A DNA stretch of 64,000 nucleotides from JABHGY01 sp964525185 (lineage in GTDB: Bacteria; Fidelibacterota; Marinisomatia; Marinisomatales; UBA1611). The stretch is from assembly GCA_964525185.1 (NCBI GenBank), contig CAZGFQ010000009.1, forward strand, positions 5,393 through 69,392, read 5' to 3'. The position numbers were made by a program, and so were the translations under genes. Shown here piece by piece: positions 44,627 through 53,533 of this stretch (its first letter is position 1; every line of letters begins with the position of its first letter). The notes under the pieces are model-generated. The model saw only the letters and a program-made list of their open reading frames with translations, made no database searches and was not told the origin of the DNA.

Positions 44627-45151
44627 TTAACGTATTCTTTTTCGATACGCTTTTGGCTTATCTAATATTTCCTTAATAACAAATGACTCCATTAATCGAT
44701 TCGAATTGCTTACCAAGGAGTTCACAAATAAAGATTTCTTCTTTTTATGAATTTTAACAACTTTTCTATTTGATAAGTCTGAGTGATATATTTGACTTTC
44801 AAACTCTTCTTCACGCTGCTCAATATTTGAAAGTTTTCCATGATCAAAACCTAGCTTAGTGGGATGAGTTTTTTTCACTTCTTCTTCAACCGGTGAAATT
44901 TCTTCTAGACTTAAATCATCTTCATGTTGATGTTCAAGGAGATCGGTATCATTTTGTTCTTTGCTTTCTTCGTCGATCCAGCCTTGAGCCTTAAACCATT
45001 TTTGAATCTGAGGAGAGAAAGGTATTCCTTCAGAGTCCCATCCATCCTCAGATTCAATCTCTTTATGCTTTTGTTTTTGCTGTAGCTTTTTCTTGTATCC
45101 ACTTAATAGATACATGATTAATAAAAAAAGCCAGTAACCAATTCCTTCCAT
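44627..45151 (-). CDS. Hypothetical protein with N-terminal membrane segment and charged body
   Basis: The 174-residue protein has one N-terminal hydrophobic stretch (GYWLFLLIMYLLSGY) and then a highly charged region rich in E, D, K and H. The C-terminal block (about 145-170) reads LMESFVIKEILDKPKAYRKRIR, a pattern like the end of short conserved FCB-group proteins. I cannot assign a function. It lies five bases upstream of, and may be co-transcribed with, the flotillin gene, so it may be a membrane-microdomain accessory protein; that is a guess from position. Confidence 0.5.
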   Translation of the reverse strand: MEGIGYWLFLLIMYLLSGYKKKLQQKQKHKEIESEDGWDSEGIPFSPQIQKWFKAQGWIDEESKEQNDTDLLEHQHEDDLSLEEISPVEEEVKKTHPTKLGFDHGKLSNIEQREEEFESQIYHSDLSNRKVVKIHKKKKSLFVNSLVSNSNRLMESFVIKEILDKPKAYRKRIR

Positions 45152-45156
45152 TTGGT

Positions 45157-46170
45157 TTATTCCTGATCATCTCCATCAGTCGCATGTGAATCATCAGATG
45201 CTCCATGAGAAATTGAAGTTCTCATTTCTGTATCCGCTTTTATATTATGCATATTATAATAATCAAAAATACCCATATTCCCGTCACGAAATGCTTGAGA
45301 CATAGCTTTAGGTACTTCGGCTTCGGCTTCAACAACTTTCGCTTTCATTTCCTGTGTTCGCGCCTTCATTTCCTGTTCTTCAGCAACAGCCATAGCTCTT
45401 CGTGTTTCTGCTTTTGCCTGAGCAACTCTTAAATCTGCTTCCGCTTGATCGGCTTGCAACCTAGCTCCAATATTTTTCCCAACATCTAAATCTGCAATAT
45501 CAATAGATAAAATTTCATACGCAGTTCCAGCATCTAACCCTTTGGCGAGTACAGCTTTTGATATATTATCAGGGTTTTCCAATACGCCACCATAATTCCC
45601 AGATGAACCAATTGCACTAACAATCCCTTCTCCAACACGAGCAATAATCGTTTCATCTGTAGCACCACCAACTAACCCGGCAATATTTGTTCTAACTGTC
45701 ACCCTTGCTCTAGCTTTTAGTTCAATACCATCTTTTGCGACAGCAGCTAAAAAACCTTCTTTGGGCGCATTTATCACTTTCGGATATACACTTGTTTGTA
45801 CTGCGGATTTTACATCTCTGCCTGCTAAATCAATTGCGGTGGCTGTTTCAAATGGTAATTGAATATTTGCTTTGCTGGAAGCAATTAATGCAGAAACCAC
45901 ATTTACAACATTTCCGCCAGCAAGGTAATGAGTTTCAAGCATATCTGTGGTAATATGATTGAGCCCCGCTTTATGTAAATTAATGACACCGTCCGTAACG
46001 AGCCTCGGTGCAATTTTTCTCAATCGCATCCGGATAAGATCAACGATTCGAATTCGACCTAGCCCAAGCGAAACAACCGATTGAATCCATAATCCAACTG
46101 GAACGAAATAAAATATTAATAGTACTGCAAATACAATGAGTACAAGAAAAACTATAGAAATATCGATCAT
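45157..46170 (-). CDS. floA: Flotillin-like protein FloA
   Basis: The 337-residue protein has an N-terminal membrane segment, the SPFH region with RIRIVDLIRMRLRKIAPRLV, AGGNVVNVVSALIASSKANI and ARVTVRTNIAGLVGGATDETI. It has a long helical C-terminal part rich in A, E and Q (ADLRVAQAKAETRRAMAVAEEQEM). This is the bacterial FloA/YqfA family that builds membrane microdomains. It follows the NfeD-type gene by about 20 bases, the common flotillin-NfeD pairing, and the two probably work together. Confidence 0.95.
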   Translation of the reverse strand: MIDISIVFLVLIVFAVLLIFYFVPVGLWIQSVVSLGLGRIRIVDLIRMRLRKIAPRLVTDGVINLHKAGLNHITTDMLETHYLAGGNVVNVVSALIASSKANIQLPFETATAIDLAGRDVKSAVQTSVYPKVINAPKEGFLAAVAKDGIELKARARVTVRTNIAGLVGGATDETIIARVGEGIVSAIGSSGNYGGVLENPDNISKAVLAKGLDAGTAYEILSIDIADLDVGKNIGARLQADQAEADLRVAQAKAETRRAMAVAEEQEMKARTQEMKAKVVEAEAEVPKAMSQAFRDGNMGIFDYYNMHNIKADTEMRTSISHGASDDSHATDGDDQE

Positions 46171-46189
46171 AATATAACTCCTAGGTTAT

Positions 46190-47536
46190 TTAATTTGTGA
46201 TTTCTCGGACAACGACACGATTCCCATCAACAGATAAAACTTTAACAACTTGCCCTTTATCGATGAATTCACCTTCACTGACAACAAACACTTTTTCATC
46301 CCCAAACAAAACCCATCCTGATGGGTGAAGATCCGATTCTGCAATACCTTCTTTTCCAACTGAATCTTCGAGACCTAAAGTTGTTGTATATCCCGCTTCT
46401 TTACTTTGAACTCCAGGTGATGTGAGTTCTTCCCAAAATTTTGTTTTAGTTAACAATCGAAATAAAAGAACTATTCCAATTAATCCACCAATGATTCCTA
46501 TTGTTAGACCTGTTGCTGCTTGAGAAGCAATTTCTCCATCTACGGGAATATCCGGAAGTAACAATTCCCAAAAACCCCATAAAATAGCTACAATTCCAGC
46601 TATACCAATAACACCAAATCCCGGAATAACTAATACTTCAACCAAAAGTAAACTCATACCAAAGATGATAATAATAAAATCGCTCATTGTTGCAAGTTTG
46701 GCTATATAGGATGCTCCTAAAGAGAGAACAAGACAAGCTAAACCGAAGCTCCCAGGAATACCCCATCCAGGGCTTTGTAATTCAAATAGAATACCTAAAA
46801 ACCCAAAGGTCGTTAATAATGATGCAACAATTGGGTTTGTTAAAAATCGCACAAAAGCTTCCGACCAATTTTCAGATGTTTTTTGAACGTTTGCATTTTT
46901 ATATCCCAGAAACTCTAACAATTCGTCAAAGGTATCAACTGTACCATCAGCAATATTATACTTCAATGCCAATTGTGTTGTTAATGTAATAAGTTTCCCT
47001 TCTTTCCGCCCTTCTAAATCATTGACTTCAATAGAATCACCCTTCATGACTAGGTGAGTAAAATTTAAATCTTCGTCTACCATTCCTTTTGCTATATCTG
47101 TATTTCTCCCGCGTTTTTCTGCTGTAGCGGCCATTTCTTCTCGCATATAACTAATAACTTTTTCTGTCCCCTTATTTCCCTGCATATCTACTGCGGTTGC
47201 AGCACCAATGGTTCCTCCACCTGTCATATAGATGGATTCGCATGATAAAGAAATGAGAGCGCCCGCTGATATGGCACGTTTATTTATAAAGGCTACTGTT
47301 GGAATTTTAGAATTTAAAATAGCATCTTTTATTTGAGTTGCAGCATCCACTCTACCACCAAAAGTATTTATGTCAAAAATAATGACATCCGCTTGGCTTT
47401 TCTCTGCTTCTGCGATAGACCGTTCGATGAAAGGAGGTAAACCTAAATCAATTGTATCGTGAATGGGAACGCGATAAACACCAGAAGCATTTATTAACGT
47501 TATACTAAATAAAAGGTATAAAATTTTCATTTTCAT
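46190..47536 (-). CDS. NfeD-family membrane serine protease (ClpP-class)
   Basis: From the ATG at 47536 the protein has 448 residues. There is a signal peptide (MKMKILYLLFSITLINASG), a ClpP-class protease domain with VIIFDINTFGGRVDAATQIKDAIL and NKRAISAGALISLSCE (the Ser of the Ser-Lys pair), four membrane segments, and a C-terminal NfeD OB-fold (LGLEDSVGKEGIAESDLHPSGWVLFGDEKVFVVSEGEFIDKGQVVKV). It is the long form, paired with flotillin downstream. Starts at 47530 and 47554 are also possible. Confidence 0.92.
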   Translation of the reverse strand: MKMKILYLLFSITLINASGVYRVPIHDTIDLGLPPFIERSIAEAEKSQADVIIFDINTFGGRVDAATQIKDAILNSKIPTVAFINKRAISAGALISLSCESIYMTGGGTIGAATAVDMQGNKGTEKVISYMREEMAATAEKRGRNTDIAKGMVDEDLNFTHLVMKGDSIEVNDLEGRKEGKLITLTTQLALKYNIADGTVDTFDELLEFLGYKNANVQKTSENWSEAFVRFLTNPIVASLLTTFGFLGILFELQSPGWGIPGSFGLACLVLSLGASYIAKLATMSDFIIIIFGMSLLLVEVLVIPGFGVIGIAGIVAILWGFWELLLPDIPVDGEIASQAATGLTIGIIGGLIGIVLLFRLLTKTKFWEELTSPGVQSKEAGYTTTLGLEDSVGKEGIAESDLHPSGWVLFGDEKVFVVSEGEFIDKGQVVKVLSVDGNRVVVREITN

Positions 47537-47633
47537 GATGGGTGAATTTCTCACAAATATATCTTATATGTCCATCTTTCAATTACTTTTATTTTTTTAA
47601 TATTTAATATTCAATTGATTAAACAAAAACATT

Positions 47634-47680
47634 TATAATTTGTCAAATAACCTGATGAAATTCATTCCCGTGAATTTCAT
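47634..47680 (+). promoter_or_regulatory. Promoter -10 and leader hairpin before the acyltransferase gene
   Basis: A TATAAT box lies at 47634-47639 with a weak -35 (TTCAAT) 18 bases before it. Bases 47655-47664 (atgaaattca) pair exactly with 47671-47680 (tgaatttcat), a ten-pair stem with a six-base loop, ending six bases before the ATG at 47687. The stem would take up most of the short leader and may affect translation. Confidence 0.45.
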
Positions 47681-47686
47681 AAAAAT

Positions 47687-48541
47687 ATGAACCCTGTTGA
47701 AAAAATATCATACATAGCACTAAAAACGCTTTCTAAACTGTTGGGGCATTTATCTCAATCTGGTAGACAAAAATGTGGGGATTTCCTTGCATCAGTCGGT
47801 TATAGAATTATAACAACTCGAAAAAACGAAGCTCTATCAAATATAAAACGAGCCTTTCCCGAAAAAAGTAGCGCTTGGCATACTCAAATATTGAAAGAAG
47901 CATATCGTTTCTTTTCAGATATGTTTAGCCTGTTTATGTCTTATCCAAATGTGTTTCGATTTATTACATTTACCGAATCTAATAAATCCATCCTCGATGA
48001 AGCTCTCAAGCTCAATAAGGGAGTTATTTTTATAACTGGCCATTTTGGGTCTTGGGAATTATTAGCTGCGTGGATGGGGCGAGCTGGTTATCCTTTTTAT
48101 GGTGTTGCTCAAAGACAAAAAAACTTGGGTGCGAATCGTTTTTTTGAGGAACAACGATCTTCAAATAATGTTGGACATTTATTTAGAAAAGATTCTTTAG
48201 AAAAAATGTATGATTTGTTAAATAATAATTCTATCCTTGCTTTGGTCAGTGATCAGGATGCTAAACATACTGGCGTATTTGTTGACTTTTTTAAAACACC
48301 ATCATCCACAACAAAAGGAGCAGCTAAATTCCATATAAATACGGGAGCTCCGATGGTTTTCGCTTCTTGTGTAAAAACGCATTATAATAAATATCACGTT
48401 TCATTTGAATCTATCCCAAACGGGAACGATATAGTGGGGATTACCCAATCTTTTACAACTGTATTGGAAAATAATATTCGAAAATATCCCGAACAATATT
48501 TTTGGTTCCACCGTCGATGGAAAACGAAAAAATATGATTAA
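47687..48541 (+). CDS. LpxL-type lysophospholipid/lauroyl acyltransferase
   Basis: The 284-residue protein belongs to the LpxL/HtrB family. It has an N-terminal membrane helix, TRKNEALSNIKRAFPEKS, the catalytic H-x4-E motif HFGSWE (His119, Glu124), ALVSDQDAKHTGVFVDFFKTPSSTTKGAAKF and the closing YFWFHRRWKTK. It would add a secondary acyl chain to lipid A or a related lipid. It agrees with the lpx genes near 53-56 kb. The stop overlaps the tsaC-like gene by 8 bases. Confidence 0.9.
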   Translation: MNPVEKISYIALKTLSKLLGHLSQSGRQKCGDFLASVGYRIITTRKNEALSNIKRAFPEKSSAWHTQILKEAYRFFSDMFSLFMSYPNVFRFITFTESNKSILDEALKLNKGVIFITGHFGSWELLAAWMGRAGYPFYGVAQRQKNLGANRFFEEQRSSNNVGHLFRKDSLEKMYDLLNNNSILALVSDQDAKHTGVFVDFFKTPSSTTKGAAKFHINTGAPMVFASCVKTHYNKYHVSFESIPNGNDIVGITQSFTTVLENNIRKYPEQYFWFHRRWKTKKYD

Positions 48542-49097
48542 TTGGAAAGACGATCAAGCTCTAAAGCGTGCAAAGATTGCGCTTAAGAATAAAGGTGTAA
48601 TTATTTATCCAACAGATACTATTTATGGCTTTGGAGGAGATGCAACATTATATCAAGCTGTTAATAAAATTAATACGATAAAGGGAAGATCGTCTCCCAT
48701 GAGTGTTTTAGCGCCTAATATTAAAACAGCACTTTCTTGGATGAACATTCATCCCGACTCGCTTGATGATATTTCAAATGTGTTAGGTGGAAAAACAACA
48801 ATCATTGTACCAGTCAATGATGGTATCGTTCATTCTTCAATTCTTGGCGAAGGGAGTACACTAGGAATTAGAATCCCAGACCATCCTTTTTGTCACCAAT
48901 TATCAAATGAATATCCAAATCCAATCATAACTACAAGTGTTAATCGTACCGGGCAATTACCGAAAACAACTCCACGTGACATCAATTTGGAATTTGGTGA
49001 TGAAATTGATTTATTGATTGAAAATGGAATTATTGAAGGGACGGCTTCTACAATTTATAAATATGAAGATGGAAGACTTATTATTTTAAGATCATGA
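48534..49097 (+). CDS. tsaC: L-threonylcarbamoyladenylate synthase (TsaC/Sua5/YrdC)
   Basis: The 187-residue protein matches the single-domain YrdC form. It has GVIIYPTDTIYGFGGDA, INTIKGRSSPMSVLAP, LGGKTTIIVPVN, LGIRIPDHPFCHQL and the C-terminal STIYKYEDGRLIILRS. It makes the threonylcarbamoyl-AMP used for the t6A tRNA modification. It overlaps the acyltransferase gene by 8 bases and the DUF3108 gene by 4 bases. Confidence 0.94.
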   Translation: MINWKDDQALKRAKIALKNKGVIIYPTDTIYGFGGDATLYQAVNKINTIKGRSSPMSVLAPNIKTALSWMNIHPDSLDDISNVLGGKTTIIVPVNDGIVHSSILGEGSTLGIRIPDHPFCHQLSNEYPNPIITTSVNRTGQLPKTTPRDINLEFGDEIDLLIENGIIEGTASTIYKYEDGRLIILRS

Positions 49098-49795
49098 AAC
49101 ACCTTTTTATTCTTTTACTATTTTCCTTTATAAATGGCGAAAAACTGCCTTTCCATGTTGGAGAAAAATTTAATTATGAATTTCAATTCAATATTCTAGA
49201 AGCAGGGCAAGCTAGTTTAGAGGTCATCGGAATTGATACAATTAGTGGGCATCCTTGCTATAATATTCAATTCATTGCAGGAACAAGTTATTGGGGAGAT
49301 TTTCTTTTTACAATTCGCGATACAATTTCTATCTGGATTGATCAAAAAACATTGTCTACTCGGCAAATAAAAAAAAGTATTCATGAAGGTAATTATCATA
49401 AAAATACAAATATTTTAGTTTATGAAGATCAGCTATATGCAACATCAAATGGTGATACAATTGAAATAAAAACTCCAGTTCAAGATCCTTATTCTCTTTT
49501 TTATTATTTACGAACCCTTCCTTTATCGTTGGGTGATATTTATTCTTTTACAGCCATCGATGGGCGTGAGTTAACAGATGTTAAATTAAAAGTTGATCGT
49601 CAAACACGAGTTCGTACCCCTATGCAATGGTGGGACTGTGTTAAGGTTCGACCCTATAAAGAAACTGGGAATCTATTAAAAGATGAAGGTGAAATGACTA
49701 TTTGGTTTTCAAATGATGAAAATAAATATCCCGTTAGAATTCGTATTGAACTCAAATACGGTTCACTCATTTTAGAATTATTAAATATTAGTTAA
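49094..49795 (+). CDS. DUF3108 periplasmic protein
   Basis: The 233-residue protein has a signal peptide (KHLFILLLFSFINGEK). The DUF3108 pattern follows: LPFHVGEKFNYEFQFNILEAGQASLEV, DPYSLFYYLRTLPLSLGD, and the end MTIWFSNDENKYPVRIRIELKYGSLILEL. The family is periplasmic and of unknown function, often near envelope genes. Its 3' end overlaps the convergent rseP gene by 8 bases. Confidence 0.85.
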   Translation: MKHLFILLLFSFINGEKLPFHVGEKFNYEFQFNILEAGQASLEVIGIDTISGHPCYNIQFIAGTSYWGDFLFTIRDTISIWIDQKTLSTRQIKKSIHEGNYHKNTNILVYEDQLYATSNGDTIEIKTPVQDPYSLFYYLRTLPLSLGDIYSFTAIDGRELTDVKLKVDRQTRVRTPMQWWDCVKVRPYKETGNLLKDEGEMTIWFSNDENKYPVRIRIELKYGSLILELLNIS

Positions 49796-50960
49796 ATAGT
49801 CGCCCAACGTCATTGAAAATAACCGTAATCATCATTAGCAATAAAAAAGCCATTCCTATTTGTTGAATAACCATTCTTGCTTTAAAGCTTAGTGGTCGCC
49901 GAATAATACTTTCAATTAATATTACAAAAATATGGCCGCCATCTAAACCGGGAATTGGTATAATATTTAAAAAAGCAAGGTTTACAGAAAGCATCCCCAT
50001 AAAAGTTAATAATGGAACCCACCCTGCTTTTGCTGTTTCGCCTGCTAATTGAGCAATCATGATTGGCCCACCCATATCGTCCATAGATGCATCACCAGAA
50101 ATAAGCATTTGGATAGACATTACAATAAGGGCAAAACTATTAACCGTTGATGTAATTCCTGCCTGCATAGCTTTACCAACACTTACCGGTTGATAATTAA
50201 AAATAGGCGCAATTCCAATAGCACCCAATGTATCAAGCCCATTTTCGGTAGGAACTTGTTGATACGACGTTTTCATTTGAATCGCAAATTCTTCTCCATT
50301 TCTCTCATATGTTAAAGAAATGGATGAATCTGGTAATTGGTGAATCATTTCTGTTATTTCTTTCCATGAACTAATTTCTTTTTCATTTATTGAAATAATA
50401 CGATCGCCAGAGATTAAACCCATTTCTCCTGCTGGCATATTTTTTCTCACTTCAGATATGACAGGTTCGTTGCTTACTTCGGGGTACCCTTGAATAAATG
50501 CAATACCTGAAAATATAATAAATGCAGTCAAAATATTCATAATGACTCCAGCAGACATAACCCACACTTTCGCCAAATTTGATTTACTCATGAATTCATC
50601 AGGTTCATATTTTATTTCAGTATCTAAACTTTCATCAATAATTCCAGCCATTTTTACGTAGCCACCTAAAGGAATTAATGCTAAACAATATTCTGTGGTC
50701 GATCCTATTTTTCCCGGACTAGAAAAAGTTTTTTCAAAAACAGGACCCCACTCCATGCTCCCGAATTTATTTCTACTATAAAAATAAAACGCCATTAACC
50801 ACCCATCATTTATAGATGTAAATGTTAATAACCGTGGAGGAAAGCCAATTGAAAAGCGTTCAACTCGTATACCAACAGAACGAGCAGCAAGGTAATGCCC
50901 TAATTCGTGAACAAAGACTAAAACGCCTAATACTAAAATTGTTGCCCAAATAAATGTCAT
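49788..50960 (-). CDS. rseP: Site-2 membrane metalloprotease RseP-like
   Basis: The 390-residue protein has the zinc motif HELGH (His18, Glu19, His22), a central PDZ domain (GEMGLISGDRIISINEKEISSWKEITEMIH), and the C-terminal NIIPIPGLDGGHI motif with the third metal ligand, plus four membrane segments. It would cleave membrane-anchored regulators such as anti-sigma factors. Its place next to dxr, uppS and bamA in one cluster agrees with the dxr-rseP-bamA order known in proteobacteria, here with the order rearranged. Confidence 0.93.
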   Translation of the reverse strand: MTFIWATILVLGVLVFVHELGHYLAARSVGIRVERFSIGFPPRLLTFTSINDGWLMAFYFYSRNKFGSMEWGPVFEKTFSSPGKIGSTTEYCLALIPLGGYVKMAGIIDESLDTEIKYEPDEFMSKSNLAKVWVMSAGVIMNILTAFIIFSGIAFIQGYPEVSNEPVISEVRKNMPAGEMGLISGDRIISINEKEISSWKEITEMIHQLPDSSISLTYERNGEEFAIQMKTSYQQVPTENGLDTLGAIGIAPIFNYQPVSVGKAMQAGITSTVNSFALIVMSIQMLISGDASMDDMGGPIMIAQLAGETAKAGWVPLLTFMGMLSVNLAFLNIIPIPGLDGGHIFVILIESIIRRPLSFKARMVIQQIGMAFLLLMMITVIFNDVGRLFN

Positions 50961-51019
50961 TCTTTATAATTCTCCCTTAAGAAGTCGTCTAAACATAATT
51001 ATTAATTAAATTGTTTCTA

Positions 51020-52042
51020 CTAACTGTTTTCTCTAACAAAAGTTTCACCCCATTTTTCAAGAAGAATCAAATCTTCCAAAGAAGGATGCTCAATCCAATG
51101 ATGTAAATCCATCGCTTTTTCTATCAATTTTGGAATAGCGGTAAATTTGATTTTATTATCTAAAAATTGATAAACAGAATATTCATTTACAACATTCAAA
51201 ACGGCAGGTGTTGTTCCACCTTTCTCCAATGAATCAAAAGCTAATTGGATGCATGGAAATCGTTCAATATCTGGAGGTTGAAATGTCAAGTTTCCACAGG
51301 TAGTCAAATCCAACCTTTCCCAAGAAGCTTTTAAATGGCGAGGGTATGTAAGCGCATATTGGATTGGCACTTTCATATCAGGGACACCTAGTTGTGCCTT
51401 TACAGAACCATCATTCATTTCAACCATAGAATGAATGATAGATTGAGGATGAACAACTATATCAATTTGATTTACAGGTATTTTAAATAACCAATATGCT
51501 TCAATAACTTCTAATCCTTTATTCATCATAGTAGCTGAATCAATTGTTATTTTTGATCCCATATCCCAGTTGGGGTGATTAAGTGCTTCTTCGATTGTAA
51601 TGCTTGAAAAGCTACCTAAATCCCGCGTACGAAATGGGCCACCACTTCCCGTTAGTATAATGCGGGATACATCATCCATTTTTTCACCAACCAAACATTG
51701 CCAAATAGCAGAATGTTCACTATCAACAGGGAAAATTGTAGCACCTGTTTTATCGCAGATATTGGATATAATATCCCCAGCCATGACTAAGCTCTCTTTA
51801 TTAGATAGGGCAATATCTATTCCAGATTTTGCGGCAATCACTGTGGGTTCCATTCCAGAAGTNNNNNNNNNNNNNNNNNNNNNNNNNNNNNNNNNNNNNN
51901 NNNNNNNNNNNNNNNNNNNNNNNNNNNNNNNNNNNNNNNNNNNNNNNNNNNNNNNNNNNNNNTCTGACAAATGGTCAACAACATTTAATGCATTAATTCC
52001 TATGGAACCGGTTGAGCCTAATATTGAAATATTTTTAGCCAT
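51020..52042 (-). CDS. dxr: 1-deoxy-D-xylulose-5-phosphate reductoisomerase, interrupted by an assembly gap
   Basis: Dxr makes MEP in non-mevalonate isoprenoid synthesis. The N-terminus has the NADPH site SILGSTGSIGINAL, and after the gap come LSNKESLVMAG, FPVDSEHSAIWQCL, ILTGSGGPFRT, HPNWDMGSKITIDSATMMNKGLEVIEAYWLF and HPQSIIHSMVEM. I use the ATG at 52042, which overlaps the previous TGA (TGATG). 100 Ns replace part of the NADPH domain. Judged against the E. coli enzyme, about 43 more residues are missing than the Ns provide, so the true gap is probably near 225 bases. Whether the gene is intact cannot be decided here. Confidence 0.92.
   Translation of the reverse strand: MAKNISILGSTGSIGINALNVVDHLSXXXXXXXXXXXXXXXXXXXXXXXXXXXXXXXXXXTSGMEPTVIAAKSGIDIALSNKESLVMAGDIISNICDKTGATIFPVDSEHSAIWQCLVGEKMDDVSRIILTGSGGPFRTRDLGSFSSITIEEALNHPNWDMGSKITIDSATMMNKGLEVIEAYWLFKIPVNQIDIVVHPQSIIHSMVEMNDGSVKAQLGVPDMKVPIQYALTYPRHLKASWERLDLTTCGNLTFQPPDIERFPCIQLAFDSLEKGGTTPAVLNVVNEYSVYQFLDNKIKFTAIPKLIEKAMDLHHWIEHPSLEDLILLEKWGETFVRENS
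51863..51962. other. Assembly gap of 100 Ns inside dxr
   Basis: The run has the round length commonly used for gaps of unknown size. It lies wholly within dxr. The reading frame happens to continue on both sides. Confidence 0.99.
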
Positions 52043-52734
52043 CAATGAAAACCTTTTGTCAAAGAAAAATGAATGGTATTCAATTGCGGATAAATACTCA
52101 ATCCAGTTCCTAACTTAAAGCCAAGAATGGGCATTGAAACATCAAAAGTAAAAAAATTCTTTTCCCCGTTTATATTTTTTTCAATTTCTTCCAAGAAATT
52201 CAATACGCTGCCTTTATAGGCATTTACACCAATTCCCAATGAAGTTGTAATGTTTTGAATTTGAAATCTTCGAAAAAAAGCTAATGTTGTTGTATTTAAA
52301 TTAAAATCTCGCAATCCATTAATGTGTGTACGATCAGCAGAAAATTGCCATAAATGATTATTGGCATCTCCAAGATTAAGCTTTAGTCCCCCACCAATAA
52401 TTTGAGGTGCATCATCATTTAATGAAAACCCAACCATTTTTAATGATAAGGTGAAGTTTCTACTTGCCTTAATAAACATGGAAAAATCTGGTAAGCTCAA
52501 ACGATTAAGTTGGTTTTTTTCAATCCCTTTGTCGACCATTATTTTAAAGTTTATTCTATGATTACTTTCCATCCAAACAGGTGAACTTTGACCAAGCCAC
52601 ATTACTGTTGAATTTATGATGCTTTCAGCTTGGTCAGAAAGGTCGATATCTGTATAAGTATCAAATCTGAAATCAAAATTATTTTGCCCTGATAGAATTC
52701 CTATCAAAACACAACTTAACCAAGTCTTTTTCAT
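52042..52734 (-). CDS. Outer-membrane barrel-like hypothetical protein
   Basis: The 230-residue protein has a signal peptide (KKTWLSCVLIGILSGQ) and mature beta-rich sequence such as QIIGGGLKLNLGDANNHLWQFSADRTH and TTSLGIGVNAYKGSVLNF, ending IHFSLTKGFH. It is likely a small outer-membrane barrel or periplasmic beta protein. No family is recognised. It lies between lpxA and dxr in the envelope cluster, five bases after lpxA, where E. coli has lpxB; sequence gives no sign that it replaces LpxB. Confidence 0.55.
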   Translation of the reverse strand: MKKTWLSCVLIGILSGQNNFDFRFDTYTDIDLSDQAESIINSTVMWLGQSSPVWMESNHRINFKIMVDKGIEKNQLNRLSLPDFSMFIKASRNFTLSLKMVGFSLNDDAPQIIGGGLKLNLGDANNHLWQFSADRTHINGLRDFNLNTTTLAFFRRFQIQNITTSLGIGVNAYKGSVLNFLEEIEKNINGEKNFFTFDVSMPILGFKLGTGLSIYPQLNTIHFSLTKGFH

Positions 52735-52738
52735 TGAA

Positions 52739-53533
52739 TTAAATTATGCCTCGGTTTGAATTTTTTATAAATGAAAGTATTTGATTTGATTCAACTGTTT
52801 GGGGATTATTTTGTTCTATGAGTTTGATCGCTTCAGATCTATTTACGCCAGAGCGAAAATACTTACGATAAACTTTTTTAATTTGTTGTCGAGTCTCAGA
52901 AGAGAATCCTCTTCTTTCTAATCCTATCTTATTTATTCCTGCAAAACGTAGTGGATTCCCCGCTGCCAAAATAAATGGAGGAACATCCTGAACGATTGTA
53001 GTGCCAGCGCCAATAAAGGCATGCATCCCAACTTTACAAAATTGATGAACAAGTACACCACCGCCCAGAGAAACCCAATCATCCACTTCTACATGCCCTC
53101 CAAGGGTAGCCTGATTTGCAAAAATAACATTATCTCCAACAATAGAATCATGACCAACATGAACATATGCCATAATAAGAACATTGGAGCCAACTTCTGT
53201 TTTCCCGTGAGCAACGGTCCCTTTATTTATCGTCACATATTCACGAATAGTTGTGTTATTGCCAATAATTGTTTGTGTTTTTTCGCCGCCAAATTTCAAA
53301 TCTTGAGGAATTTCACCAATGGAAGAGCTGTGGAATATTCTGCACTTGTTTCCAATAAAAGTACCTTCAGCAATGGTAACATGATTTCCAATAAAGGTAT
53401 TATCGCCTAACTCAACATCATTGTTGATGATAGAGTATGGGCCAATTTTTACATTTTCTCCTAATTGAGCATCAGAAGAAACAATTGCGGTAGGATGGAT
53501 ATTTGTAGAAATATCAGGCTCCCTCCCTGTCAA
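52739..53533 (-). CDS. lpxA: UDP-N-acetylglucosamine acyltransferase
   Basis: LpxA performs the first step of lipid A synthesis. The 264-residue protein has left-handed beta-helix hexapeptide repeats (IHPTAIVSSDAQLGENVKIGPYSII), the catalytic-histidine region VGSNVLIMAYVHVGHDSIVGDN, and the C-terminal helices LERRGFSSETRQQIKKVYRKYF. The start is TTG at 53533, with a 20-base overlap on fabZ; the family N-terminus supports it. Confidence 0.95.
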   Translation of the reverse strand: MTGREPDISTNIHPTAIVSSDAQLGENVKIGPYSIINNDVELGDNTFIGNHVTIAEGTFIGNKCRIFHSSSIGEIPQDLKFGGEKTQTIIGNNTTIREYVTINKGTVAHGKTEVGSNVLIMAYVHVGHDSIVGDNVIFANQATLGGHVEVDDWVSLGGGVLVHQFCKVGMHAFIGAGTTIVQDVPPFILAAGNPLRFAGINKIGLERRGFSSETRQQIKKVYRKYFRSGVNRSEAIKLIEQNNPQTVESNQILSFIKNSNRGII

